Shown here: piece by piece, positions 7,674-15,149 of the stretch
Layout of the letters: each line of letters begins with the position of its first letter
Position numbering within the stretch: the stretch's first letter is position 1
Program-made: the position numbers and the translations under genes
The notes under the pieces: model-generated
The model's database searches: none
What the model was told of the DNA's origin: nothing
Seen by the model: the letters and a program-made list of their open reading frames with translations, nothing else
IMG/VR virus record: IMGVR_UViG_3300031886_000791
Coordinates: 1 to 27,800 of that record
Direction: 5' to 3' (one strand)
DNA: 27,800 bases
DNA from: a virus

Positions 7674-8186
7674 ATGCCAAGCCCACAAAAAGCAAAAGGT
7701 TCAGCCTGGGAACGAGATGTCGCGAAATTCTTGTCAGGGTTATATGGTGAATCTTTTATAAGAGCACCAGGATCTGGTGCTTATGTGGGCGGGTCTAATA
7801 AAGCAAGAAAAGAAATATTACACGAAGGGCAAGTAAGAGCCTTTAAAGGAGACATTGTACCTGGACAAAGTTTTCCTAAATTTAATGCAGAATGTAAGTT
7901 TTATAAACAATTCTCATTTCACAGATTGTTACAACCTGAACCACTTCCTCAATTAGAAGAATGGATATCACAACTTATGGATGTAGCAGATCCAGGCGAC
8001 TTCAATATATTAATAATGAAATTCAATCAAATAGGCAAATTTATCGCTATAGAATCAAAGCACAAATCAAAATCAAAAAACTACATAGACTATTGGTCAA
8101 ACACCACAGGCTCTAACTGGCGCATATCAAATTTTGAGGAATTTTTCACAAGAAATTCAGATCTGGTTAAAACATTATGTGCCTAG
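7674..8186 (+). CDS. PDDEXK-type endonuclease-like protein
   Basis: This 170-residue protein has an arrangement typical of small PDDEXK nucleases: an N-terminal helix with E13 (AWERD), then D60 in KGDIVPG, then E73-x-K75 in AECKF, followed by a helix. The N-terminal MPSPQKAKGSAWER and the glycine-rich segment GSGAYVGGSNKARK are conserved-looking. Such proteins cut DNA with two metal ions; possible jobs are junction resolution, host DNA breakdown or repair. I cannot choose between these. It starts 34 bases after the Hc1-like gene and is the last + strand gene before the non-coding RNA-like region. Its stop at 8184-8186 is directly followed by an 11-base sequence that recurs at 8367-8377. Confidence 0.65.
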   Translation: MPSPQKAKGSAWERDVAKFLSGLYGESFIRAPGSGAYVGGSNKARKEILHEGQVRAFKGDIVPGQSFPKFNAECKFYKQFSFHRLLQPEPLPQLEEWISQLMDVADPGDFNILIMKFNQIGKFIAIESKHKSKSKNYIDYWSNTTGSNWRISNFEEFFTRNSDLVKTLCA

Positions 8187-8229
8187 CATAACATACTATT
8201 AACAGCAATTTTTAAAACTATATAGGTAC

Positions 8230-8560
8230 TCTGAAAACATACCCTTGAGGGCACGGATACCCGTGTTCGGATACTGGGTCGTACCAAGTAAAGGCATTAA
8301 CTTTAAGTGCCAAAGGATGAGGCTCTGTGAAACAGATACAACCTCAACGATTAGTATGTAAGATATCATAACATACTGAACGTTCCGTGACTATGCGAAG
8401 GCAGAAGTAGGGGGATAGCGGGTCGCCGCCTCCGTTAGTAATACTAAATCTTCTTGGATATGATGGGTGAGTTACTCAGATGATGACAAACCGTACTTTG
8501 CTCCTAGTGGGCGAAGTATGGGCAAAATATCTAGATGATAACGAAATGTTATTTCGTTAT
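8230..8560 (+). ncRNA. candidate structured non-coding RNA, possibly group I intron-like
   Basis: At least seven hairpins follow one another. The stems are: CACGG 8252-8256 with 8261-8265; a two-part helix TGAGG 8318-8322 with 8342-8346 enclosing CTGT 8325-8328 with 8332-8335; AGTATGT 8353-8359 with 8371-8377; GGGG 8410-8413 with 8430-8433 enclosing GCGG 8418-8421 with 8426-8429; TGAG 8468-8471 with 8475-8478; a 13-bp helix 8491-8503 with 8509-8521 containing three G-U pairs; and a 10-bp helix 8538-8547 with 8551-8560. G-U pairs in the long helix favour RNA from the + strand, and minus-strand transcripts should stop at 8588. The order of helices and a GACTA at 8389-8393 that could pair with TAGT at 8436-8439 recall a group I intron core (P4-P6, P7, P8, P9), but the match is incomplete and no split exons or homing endonuclease are seen. 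The exact ends are guesses. Confidence 0.55.
8538..8560 (+). terminator. possible terminator or 3' end hairpin of the structured RNA
   Basis: A perfect 10-bp hairpin (arms 8538-8547 and 8551-8560, loop GTT) lies at the end of the structured region. The bases after it on the + strand are TAAATAAAAATGTTTT, AT-rich but without a clean run of T, so it would be a weak intrinsic terminator. It may instead stabilise the 3' end of the RNA. Confidence 0.4.
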
Positions 8561-8587
8561 TAAATAAAAATGTTTTGAGCGAAAGCG

Positions 8588-8613
8588 AAAAAACACATCA
8601 ACGAAGTTGATGT
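8588..8613 (-). terminator. intrinsic terminator of the minus-strand baseplate operon
   Basis: Read on the minus strand, an 8-bp hairpin (ACATCAAC / GTTGATGT, arms 8595-8602 and 8606-8613, loop TTC) is followed by G and six T residues (complement of 8588-8593). It lies 12 bases after the stop of the 62-residue minus-strand gene, the right place to end that operon and keep it from running into the structured RNA region. Confidence 0.75.
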
Positions 8614-8625
8614 TATTAATATAAA

Positions 8626-8814
8626 CTAGTGTAAATCTGGATCTCTTCCAAATCCTGGTTTAATTGAACTTACTTCTATTTTTTCTACGATTAATTCCCA
8701 ATGAGGATGATTTATTTTTTCCATATCCACGACTTGCTGGGCTTCTTCTACTGAAAAAACCGTACAATAAACATCTTTGGTTAATTTGTTAACCACGTTA
8801 TATCTTGTGTACAT
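8626..8814 (-). CDS. small hypothetical protein
   Basis: This 62-residue frame reads MYTRYNVVNKLTKDVYCTVF at its start and ends with PGFGRDPDLH. I do not recognise it. It has no signal peptide or membrane segment. The composition (a two-strand-like start, a helix with VEEAQQVVDMEK, then a short acidic-aromatic stretch) looks like a small globular protein. Support for it being real comes from its place as the last gene of a minus-strand operon, 78 bases after the gp51-like gene, and from the terminator just past its stop. Confidence 0.6.
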   Translation of the reverse strand: MYTRYNVVNKLTKDVYCTVFSVEEAQQVVDMEKINHPHWELIVEKIEVSSIKPGFGRDPDLH

Positions 8815-8892
8815 AGATTTATTTAAACAACTGAACTAACACATTAAAATATGTTATTTGGTATACGGTTATCTAAATAGCGAATTCCTTTT

Positions 8893-9111
8893 TTACACTA
8901 ATGGTAGTTTGGTTTTCTCTGTATTTTTGATATTTTGTTTTATGATTTCGTGTATTTGCTTTCTTTCACTTGGTGACAATGCCATGGCTTCATTGTACGA
9001 TATGCCGCCTCTCATATACCAGGTAGTCTCCAATAAATCTTTTTCTACGGCTTTCGACTCACTGTCAAAATCTTGGAGCAATTTGACAATGTCATCATTG
9101 CCTAGTGCCAA
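8893..9111 (-). CDS. gp51-like baseplate hub assembly protein (tentative)
   Basis: This 72-residue protein contains a helical N-terminus, then TWYMRGGISYNEAMALSPSE and a charged C-terminal helix ending KLPLV. The WYMRGG plus SPxER pattern is one I associate with the short protein next to gp26 in marine T4-like phages, which is often compared with T4 gp51, a factor for baseplate hub assembly. Its start is 5 bases after the gp26-like stop on the same strand, so the two are translated together. The assignment to gp51 rests on size and neighbourhood and is uncertain; that it is a real gene is much more certain. Confidence 0.6.
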   Translation of the reverse strand: MALGNDDIVKLLQDFDSESKAVEKDLLETTWYMRGGISYNEAMALSPSERKQIHEIIKQNIKNTEKTKLPLV

Positions 9112-9116
9112 AAGCC

Positions 9117-10040
9117 TTATCCGAAAAAACTTGAGTTATCTATAGTAAATGGTTGAGTCCATTTCTCTCCACAAGGTGTATTTTTACCTTCCAGGTCAAC
9201 TGTGCCAGCACATTCAAATTGAATAGGATCAATAGTTGATTGATTTCTATTCTCTTCTAAATGCTCTTTAATGGAATTGTAAATGGATCTATCGCAATTT
9301 GCTACAAATTCGCCTATTTGTTTTCGGTCAGTTACTATTGTACCGTTAGTCATTTCAACTTTACCAACAGCCTCCGCAAGAATGCCAACTGAATATACAG
9401 TTAATCGAACAAAAGCATCTTGGAATCTGTCAATTCGATCTTGTTCCGCCATACCTTCGTCAGTAGCAATACCTTGAATCATTCGTTGTTGTTCAAAGTT
9501 TTTTATGGCTTCTTTAGTAACTATTTCGTACGTTAATGGTCGAAAGTGTATTTTTAAGTCACTAACATTAATCAACGGTTTGTATGCTGGAACAGTAACC
9601 TTATCAATAATAGTGCTAAGGTCTAGTTCGTAAGTATTTTCTTCATTACATTTAGGACATACACCCTTAACGTCAGTCATATTACCATATGTAGCAATTC
9701 TAATACTAACAAGAACCATATCCACATCTAAAGCACATAGTTTCCAAGCATTTTTAATTCCTGGAACACAACTTTGAATAACTTCAACTGTAGTAGCACC
9801 GTTCATTAAAGCATCAGGTGTTCTCATTAAGATTTCGTCTTTTGCTGTCATTGGATAAACTGGCAATTCACCATTCTCTGGAATCTCAATCTCACCAGGT
9901 GCATTAAATTTACCTTCACTTGGTAATGAAATATAAATTGCTGGTCTACGAAAATATGCTTGTAATGGGTTAGCCGCTCCCGGCGTTTTTATCTCTGTAG
10001 CCATTTTTGGCATATCATTATTTGTTTCTTTATCATCCAT
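9117..10040 (-). CDS. 26: gp26-like baseplate hub subunit
   Basis: With the start at 10040 this protein has 307 residues (MDDKETNN...). I chose this start because GGAG lies eight bases upstream and a late promoter box lies at 10085-10092; the longer frame up to 10190 would overlap the divergent gene. The body matches the gp26-type baseplate protein of marine T4-like phages: an early segment with LPSEGKF and YPMTAKDEILMRTPDALMNG, then a zinc-ribbon half site C128-x2-C131 (VCPKC) and a second cysteine pair near the C-terminus (FECAGT, PCGEKW). It is longer than T4 gp26 (about 208 residues), as is usual for this group. The role is structural, in the baseplate hub or its assembly. It heads a minus-strand operon opposite to all other virion genes here. 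Confidence 0.78.
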   Translation of the reverse strand: MDDKETNNDMPKMATEIKTPGAANPLQAYFRRPAIYISLPSEGKFNAPGEIEIPENGELPVYPMTAKDEILMRTPDALMNGATTVEVIQSCVPGIKNAWKLCALDVDMVLVSIRIATYGNMTDVKGVCPKCNEENTYELDLSTIIDKVTVPAYKPLINVSDLKIHFRPLTYEIVTKEAIKNFEQQRMIQGIATDEGMAEQDRIDRFQDAFVRLTVYSVGILAEAVGKVEMTNGTIVTDRKQIGEFVANCDRSIYNSIKEHLEENRNQSTIDPIQFECAGTVDLEGKNTPCGEKWTQPFTIDNSSFFG

Positions 10041-10084
10041 GGATTTTTCTCCGCTAAATACAATATAATAGTAGTTAGTCATAT

Positions 10085-10092
10085 TATTTATA
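10085..10092 (-). promoter_or_regulatory. T4-type late promoter box for the gp26 operon
   Basis: The bases TATTTATA are the exact complement of TATAAATA, the T4-type late promoter recognised by the gp55/gp33 system. Its distance of 45 bases from the gp26-like start suits a short leader. On the other strand TATATAAT at 10097-10104 could serve the tape-measure gene, so this 78-base gap may be a two-way late promoter. Confidence 0.6.
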
Positions 10093-10118
10093 TGAGTATA
10101 TAATGGTGAAATGAAAAC

Positions 10119-12806
10119 ATGGCAATAAGAATTAATACAGATAATAATGAAATCGAAATCAGTGATGTAGCAACAGAAGACACCCTTCACGACTTATTAA
10201 TAGCAGTTCAAAAACTTTCTGGGGAGAAAGCAACTGGAGAGGCCAAGTCTCAAGCCAAAAAACAAACTGAATATATCAAGAAAAACGTCGACGCGACAAA
10301 AAATCTTAGCCTTTCATTAAAAGATTGGTCAGGAAACTTTGATGATACCATGGAAGATCTTGATAAATCTATGACGTCTAGAGGAAAAGCAATAGCCAGT
10401 GCTTTAGGAAATATTGTAAAAAATACAGGTAATGTAATAAGTGATCTTATTAGAGGTCCTGCTAGTTTTGATACATTAGGTAGGGCTATTCAGTCAGGAG
10501 CCACAGCATTAGGAGATGGCTTAGGAGGTATGGCAGACAGTTTCCAAGTTCTTGGAACAAAATTGCCTATGGTTGGATCAGGTATAAAAATGCTTGGAGC
10601 CGCCGCAGGAGCGGCCGCTATGGCAGTTGCCGCCTACGCCCAAAATTTAATGGACGGTTTTGTAGCATTAAGTCAAAGTGGAGCAAATTACAATTCTGAT
10701 ATAATTAGGACATCGGCACAAATACATGGCTTAGGCTTAACAATGAATGCCTTTACACAGATTGTTCAAACAAATGCCCAAGGGTTAGCACAATTTGGTG
10801 GTTCAGTTTCACTTGGTGCTAAAAGATTTGTAGAATTAGCAAGTGTAATGAGAAGCGATTACGGCGGAAGTCTTTATGCTTTAGGTTTAACTTATGACGA
10901 ACAAGCCGAACAATTAGCCAAGTATACACAAACCCAGTCAAGAAATACTGCTTTTCAAAATATGAGTTATCAGCAACAGAGTGTACTGTTTAAAGATTAT
11001 ATTAGTGATTTAAACACATTAGTAGGACTAACAGGTAAAAGTAGGCAACAACTAGCACAAGAACTGGCTCAAAATGATTTAAGAGCAGATGCTAATATTA
11101 GATTACAAGGTGCTACAGTTGAAGCTCAAAAGGCATTACAATTAGTTTTTAGTACAGCAGGACAAGATTCAGCAATTTCACAGATATTATTAGCAGGTGT
11201 GGCTGGTAAAGATCTAGCACTTGAGATGGCCGCTGGTAACCAGACTATTAAGAGTTTTGTAGCAGGTAATAGTGAAGCGGCACAAAAATTACGAGATTTA
11301 GGTGATGCTGTAGCAACTGGTACAATAGATCAGGATGAATTCAAAGAAGGAATAAGAGCCATATTACCAAGTATCGCGGCAAGTGGTAAAGAATTTGAAG
11401 GTTTATATGGTATAAGTGATGTTGCTACTGTAATGACACAAGCGGCTAGTGATGTTCAAAAATTACAAGTACAATTTCAAAATTTAGGTAAAGCAGTTGG
11501 AGATAGTGACAGCAAATCAGCCGACGGCGTTGGTGGACAAATCCTACTAATGGCGGCAACATTAACAGACTTCCAGAACCAGATTCAATCAGGCATCGAA
11601 GGAGGCATCTCCGACTGGTCAGCATCATTATTTCCAGAAGACGAGAGACCTATAGGCGAGATAATACAAAGTAGGATGGACTCGTTATCCGTTTGGGGTG
11701 ATAAACTTCAAACTCAACTTGACAAGATTTTAACATCTTTTACCAATTTCTTCACTCAATTTGAAATAGTTGCTAAAGCACCATGGGATTGGTTAATGGG
11801 TGGTACAAGTACTAAAGAATTACGAAAACAAGCAAATCAAATTGTTGAAGGAAGAGGTGGATATGACTCTTACGGGATGGAAGGTGTCATGAGTGGAGCA
11901 GAAATACAGACAGCGATCTCAAAAATGAGTGGCCCAGAATTACACGCCGCTATGAATGCATTGAAATTTGATAGTTCAACAGCAGATGGTAAGGTAAGCG
12001 AAAAAGGTATTATCCATTATATACAAAGCCTTCGATCACTATCAGCGATGGCTCAAGCAAATGAACTCTCTGCTTCGTCTACATCTCTTGCCCCTGGTGT
12101 AACAGATCATGCTTTTGGTAGTTTTGAAGAGTTAGTTAAATCTTTAAATACAGGTTTTAAAGGTAAACAAACAATAGATCTTGGTGGTGGTCACAGTACT
12201 ATAATTGATAGGATTCCTCAGGTTAAGTCTCAATTAGCAAAAGCGTACAATGCCGGACAAGGTGATATTGCTGATGCGGCCTTTGAACAATTTAAGCAAT
12301 TTCTCCATTCAACTATTCCAGGCTATAAAATGGGTATGACTTGGGAAAGTTATATGCAAGATAATAACATTGATGGTTATTCTGTAACAGCCGCACAATC
12401 AGTAATTAGAGATAAGTTACACGCCATTCAAAGATGGAATACTGGTAAGTTCCCTGGCCAGGGAACAGATGGTGGAGCACTGGTTAGTGCTAAAAAATTA
12501 CAATACGGAGGTTATACCAGCCCAATTATTCCACAAATTATTAATGAAGGTGGTATGGGAGAGTGGTTTACACCAAATACAGCAGGTACAATGACACCTA
12601 ATTCAGAATTAGCAACAGCAAGTGGTACTATGGGTGTAATTAGTAATATTCAAGAATCTAATAGACTTTTAGGTCAGGTAATTAAATTAGCCAGCCAAGG
12701 TAATCAACTCTCTGAAGCATTTGGTAGTACATCTATTAATATTTCTAAAGATATATCCAAAACTAATACTAAAATGTTAAGGGCCTATTCAGACATTAAT
12801 ACTTAA
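10119..12806 (+). CDS. large tail protein, tape-measure-like
   Basis: This 895-residue protein is largely helical and rich in Ala, Gln, Ser and Gly, with heptad-like stretches in the first 130 residues and one strongly hydrophobic segment at about 157-175 (GAAAGAAAMAVAAYAQ). It has no enzymatic motif. Size, hydrophobic segment and helical make-up fit a tape-measure or tail-length protein such as T4 gp29, and its position beside a gp26-like baseplate gene and just before the portal gene agrees. Residue identity with gp29 cannot be judged by eye, so the name is by analogy. The start is preceded by a poor ribosome site (GTGAAATGAAAAC). A stretch at about 11510-11670 uses more C-ending codons than the rest of the gene, which could mark a recombined segment. 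Confidence 0.6.
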   Translation: MAIRINTDNNEIEISDVATEDTLHDLLIAVQKLSGEKATGEAKSQAKKQTEYIKKNVDATKNLSLSLKDWSGNFDDTMEDLDKSMTSRGKAIASALGNIVKNTGNVISDLIRGPASFDTLGRAIQSGATALGDGLGGMADSFQVLGTKLPMVGSGIKMLGAAAGAAAMAVAAYAQNLMDGFVALSQSGANYNSDIIRTSAQIHGLGLTMNAFTQIVQTNAQGLAQFGGSVSLGAKRFVELASVMRSDYGGSLYALGLTYDEQAEQLAKYTQTQSRNTAFQNMSYQQQSVLFKDYISDLNTLVGLTGKSRQQLAQELAQNDLRADANIRLQGATVEAQKALQLVFSTAGQDSAISQILLAGVAGKDLALEMAAGNQTIKSFVAGNSEAAQKLRDLGDAVATGTIDQDEFKEGIRAILPSIAASGKEFEGLYGISDVATVMTQAASDVQKLQVQFQNLGKAVGDSDSKSADGVGGQILLMAATLTDFQNQIQSGIEGGISDWSASLFPEDERPIGEIIQSRMDSLSVWGDKLQTQLDKILTSFTNFFTQFEIVAKAPWDWLMGGTSTKELRKQANQIVEGRGGYDSYGMEGVMSGAEIQTAISKMSGPELHAAMNALKFDSSTADGKVSEKGIIHYIQSLRSLSAMAQANELSASSTSLAPGVTDHAFGSFEELVKSLNTGFKGKQTIDLGGGHSTIIDRIPQVKSQLAKAYNAGQGDIADAAFEQFKQFLHSTIPGYKMGMTWESYMQDNNIDGYSVTAAQSVIRDKLHAIQRWNTGKFPGQGTDGGALVSAKKLQYGGYTSPIIPQIINEGGMGEWFTPNTAGTMTPNSELATASGTMGVISNIQESNRLLGQVIKLASQGNQLSEAFGSTSINISKDISKTNTKMLRAYSDINT

Positions 12807-12818
12807 AGTTAAAATGTA

Positions 12819-12826
12819 TATAAATA
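12819..12826 (+). promoter_or_regulatory. T4-type late promoter box before portal gene
   Basis: An exact TATAAATA lies 37 bases before the ATG of the portal gene, in the 57-base gap after the tape-measure-like gene. A ribosome site (AGGAAACAG) follows. This is the expected place for a late promoter of the head gene block. Confidence 0.65.
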
Positions 12827-12863
12827 TCAATATACCCATATTATGGGATAGGAAACAGAGCAT

Positions 12864-14534
12864 ATGAGTTGGAAAAAATATTTTAAAACAGTTGATACTG
12901 GAAGTCTTAGTCCTTTAAGTGGTCGTGCTAATACTCCAGATTCAGCATTTAGAAACTATCAAAGTCAACTTCCAGAAGTATACATTGGACATCCAAATAG
13001 AATTGAAAGATATATGCAATATGAATCTATGGATATGGATTCGGAAGTTAACACAGCAATTGATATTTTAGCAGAATTTTGTACAATGAAGTCTCCGGAA
13101 AACAATACACCATTTACATTTAAATTTAAAGAAGACCCAACAGAAACTGAAGTAAAAGTTTTAAGTGAACAACTTAAAAATTGGACTAGTTTAAACGATT
13201 TTAATAAAAGAATTTTTAAAATGTTTCGTAACGTACTCAAGTACGGCGATCAAACATTTATTAGAGACCCAGAAACTTTTGAATGGTTTTGGGTTGAGCC
13301 ACAAAATGTAATAAAGGTTGTTGTTAATGAAGCAAAAGGTAAAGCACCAGAAGTTTATGTATTAAAAGATATTGCTCCTAACTTTGAAAACTTAACAGTT
13401 ACAGCACCTCAACATACAGAAACAGCAAATATGCAACCTAGTTCTACAACAACTGGTTATAACAATGCTAGTCATTACAGTGGTAGACAAACAGAAACAA
13501 CTGAAAACTCTATAGACGCTGAAAATGTTGTACATTTAAGTTTAACAGAAGGCTTAGATGCTAACTGGCCTTTCGGTACAAGTATATTAGAGAATATATT
13601 TAAAGTATTCAAACAAAAAGAATTACTTGAAGATGCTATTATTATATACAGGGTACAAAGAGCACCAGAGCGTAGAGTATTTTATATTGACGTAGGCAAT
13701 ATGCCAACACATATGGCAATGGGCTATGTTGAAAGAGTTAAAAACGAAATTCACCAAAGACGTATTCCAACACAAACAGGTGGTGGACAAAGTATGATGG
13801 ATGCTACTTATAATCCATTATCAATTAATGAAGATTATTTCTTCCCTCAAACAGCAGAAGGTAGAGGTTCTAAAGTTGAAACATTACCAGGTGGCGAAAA
13901 CCTAGGTGAAATATCAGACTTAAAATACTTTACTAATAAATTGTATAGAGGTTTAAGAATTCCAGCAACATATCTACCTACGTCAGGTGATGATGCTACT
14001 AACACAGTAGCAGATGGTAAAGTAGGTGTAGCATTAATCCAAGAACATAGATTTAATCAGTATTGTATGAGGTTACAAAGTTTAATAGCGAGTACAATGG
14101 ACGCTGAATTTAAATTGTGGTTACGTTGGAGAGGTGTTAATATTGATAATTCAATTTTTGATATTGAATTTAATGAGCCTCAAAATTTTGCTAGTTATAG
14201 ACAAAGTGATATTGATGCTAGTAGAATTAGTAACTTTGCTCAAATGGAAGGTATTTCTTATATTAGTAAGAGATTTGCTATAGAGAGATTCTTAGGTTTA
14301 ACTGAAGAAGAAATAAAACAAAATGAAGTATTGTGGCGTGAAGAACAAGGTGATTCAGAAAACATAATAGGTGGCAAGTCACTTAGAAGTGCTGGAATTA
14401 CTCCAGGCGGATTAGGTGCTGACTTAGATACTATGGGTGGTGACCTTGGTGGCGAAGATTTAGATGCCGAAGGTGGTGAAGCAGACGCAGAAGCAGAACC
14501 AGACGCAGGCGCCGAAGAAGATATTTCAATATAA
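12864..14534 (+). CDS. 20: portal vertex protein gp20
   Basis: This 556-residue protein matches the T4 gp20 portal family throughout. It has the N-terminal segment with YMQYESMDMDSEVNTAIDI, then the WVEP motif, the segment FKQKELLEDAIIIYRVQRAP and the following RRVFYIDVGNMP, and a block with QRRIPT...MMDATYNPLS and SGDDATNTVADGK near the crown and stem regions. The C-terminus is very acidic and glycine-rich, from about 515 to the end. The length is near that of T4 gp20 (524 residues). Twelve copies form the unique vertex where the prohead starts, where the terminase docks and to which the tail joins. It opens the head gene block. Confidence 0.95.
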   Translation: MSWKKYFKTVDTGSLSPLSGRANTPDSAFRNYQSQLPEVYIGHPNRIERYMQYESMDMDSEVNTAIDILAEFCTMKSPENNTPFTFKFKEDPTETEVKVLSEQLKNWTSLNDFNKRIFKMFRNVLKYGDQTFIRDPETFEWFWVEPQNVIKVVVNEAKGKAPEVYVLKDIAPNFENLTVTAPQHTETANMQPSSTTTGYNNASHYSGRQTETTENSIDAENVVHLSLTEGLDANWPFGTSILENIFKVFKQKELLEDAIIIYRVQRAPERRVFYIDVGNMPTHMAMGYVERVKNEIHQRRIPTQTGGGQSMMDATYNPLSINEDYFFPQTAEGRGSKVETLPGGENLGEISDLKYFTNKLYRGLRIPATYLPTSGDDATNTVADGKVGVALIQEHRFNQYCMRLQSLIASTMDAEFKLWLRWRGVNIDNSIFDIEFNEPQNFASYRQSDIDASRISNFAQMEGISYISKRFAIERFLGLTEEEIKQNEVLWREEQGDSENIIGGKSLRSAGITPGGLGADLDTMGGDLGGEDLDAEGGEADAEAEPDAGAEEDISI

Positions 14535-14537
14535 TTG

Positions 14538-14545
14538 AATAAATA
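14538..14545 (+). promoter_or_regulatory. late-promoter-like box (one mismatch)
   Basis: AATAAATA, one base away from TATAAATA, lies just before the ATG at 14551. The same 8-base variant recurs at 14762-14769, just before the next gene. Both sit very close to the starts, so they could be chance in AT-rich spacers; I give them low weight. Confidence 0.3.
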
Positions 14546-14550
14546 TTAGT

Positions 14551-14766
14551 ATGGCCGCAAACGGAATATCAACATTACAATATAAAAGACAAAGGCAAGA
14601 AGCCAAGTTAGCCGCGGCGGCTGAGAAACGTGCCAAAGATGGCAAACCGTCAAAACTTGTTAAAGCCAGATTGCCTTCGCTGTATGCCCCTGGGCAAAAC
14701 GACACAGCAAAAAAGAAGAACAATGAGCACAAAAAAGGGATAAAAGTCGGTCGTCCTTGGAAATAA
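14551..14766 (+). CDS. small basic head-region protein (gp67/gp68 position)
   Basis: This 71-residue protein is very basic (KRQRQEAKLAAAAEKRAKDGK, later KKKNNEHKKGIKVGRPWK) and is probably partly unstructured. It has no motif I can name. It sits between the portal and protease genes, where T4 has the small prohead core genes 67 and 68, and short basic proteins occur at this place in marine T4-like phages. It begins 16 bases after gp20. A role as an internal core protein or DNA-contacting factor is a guess. Confidence 0.6.
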   Translation: MAANGISTLQYKRQRQEAKLAAAAEKRAKDGKPSKLVKARLPSLYAPGQNDTAKKKNNEHKKGIKVGRPWK

Positions 14767-14774
14767 ATACAGTT

Positions 14775-15008
14775 ATGAAACTATTTGAATTAGACGAAAA
14801 AAACGATAAAGATAAGTTGAATGACTTTTATGACCCCGAAGGTGATCAAAGCATTCTAGTCCAAGGTAGCACTCGAAAGAGTAGACTAACTTTGGGTCAA
14901 ATCAATGGCTTGAGAAAAATGTACGATGCCAAAAAATTTGAAAAATCAAAGATGATAGAAAAGATCAAGGCACAGTACGGGCAACAAGACTCAGGCGACG
15001 AATTATAA
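14775..15008 (+). CDS. small charged head-region protein (gp67/gp68 position)
   Basis: With the start at 14775 this protein has 77 residues (MKLFELDEKNDKDKLND...). A start at 14757 is also possible and would add six residues, overlapping the previous gene; I prefer 14775 because MKLFELD is a natural beginning, though the ribosome site is weak for both. The protein is strongly charged, with RKSRLTLGQINGLRKMYDAKKFEKSKMIEKIKAQYG in its second half, likely helical. I do not recognise a family. Its place between gp20 and gp21 suggests a prohead core component. Confidence 0.6.
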   Translation: MKLFELDEKNDKDKLNDFYDPEGDQSILVQGSTRKSRLTLGQINGLRKMYDAKKFEKSKMIEKIKAQYGQQDSGDEL

Positions 15009-15093
15009 CATAATATAACATCCAATTAAAACTACACATATTTTGCCAAAAGTGGTGATTATCTGACGTTTTAACGAATTAACATAGCATATT

Positions 15094-15101
15094 TGTAAAT
15101 A
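15094..15101 (+). promoter_or_regulatory. late-promoter-like box (one mismatch) before the core protein gene
   Basis: TGTAAATA differs by one base from TATAAATA and lies 48 bases before the ATG at 15150, at a spacing like that of the exact boxes in this window. It sits in a 141-base gap that otherwise shows only a good ribosome site (AAGGAG) before the start. Confidence 0.4.
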
Positions 15102-15149
15102 CTACTACGAAATGCGCCATATCTCGTGTATTAACAAGGAGTTCGAAAC

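Larger units (their letters stand above)
8187..8625. other. 439-base gap without a protein gene, between converging genes
   Basis: No reading frame of useful length with coding character lies here on either strand. The + strand nuclease gene ends at 8186 and the minus-strand gene ends at 8626, so both run into the gap. The gap is less AT-rich than the usual spacer in this genome and is packed with inverted repeats from about 8252 to 8560, described in the next entry. Its right end holds a minus-strand terminator. An 11-base direct repeat (CATAACATACT) occurs at 8187-8197 and 8367-8377. Confidence 0.85.

Noticed and set aside
8230-8560. tRNA, tmRNA or RNase P RNA in the structured gap
   Set aside because: No acceptor stem with T-loop in the right geometry, no tag-peptide frame with alanine tRNA-like ends, and none of the conserved RNase P blocks were found.
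8858-9145. 95-residue + strand frame
   Set aside because: It lies opposite the gp51-like minus-strand gene, is hydrophobic in a way typical of antisense translation, and has no ribosome site of note.
10041-10190. Longer N-terminus of the gp26-like protein
   Set aside because: It would overlap the divergent tape-measure-like gene and the promoter box; the start at 10040 has GGAG at the right distance.
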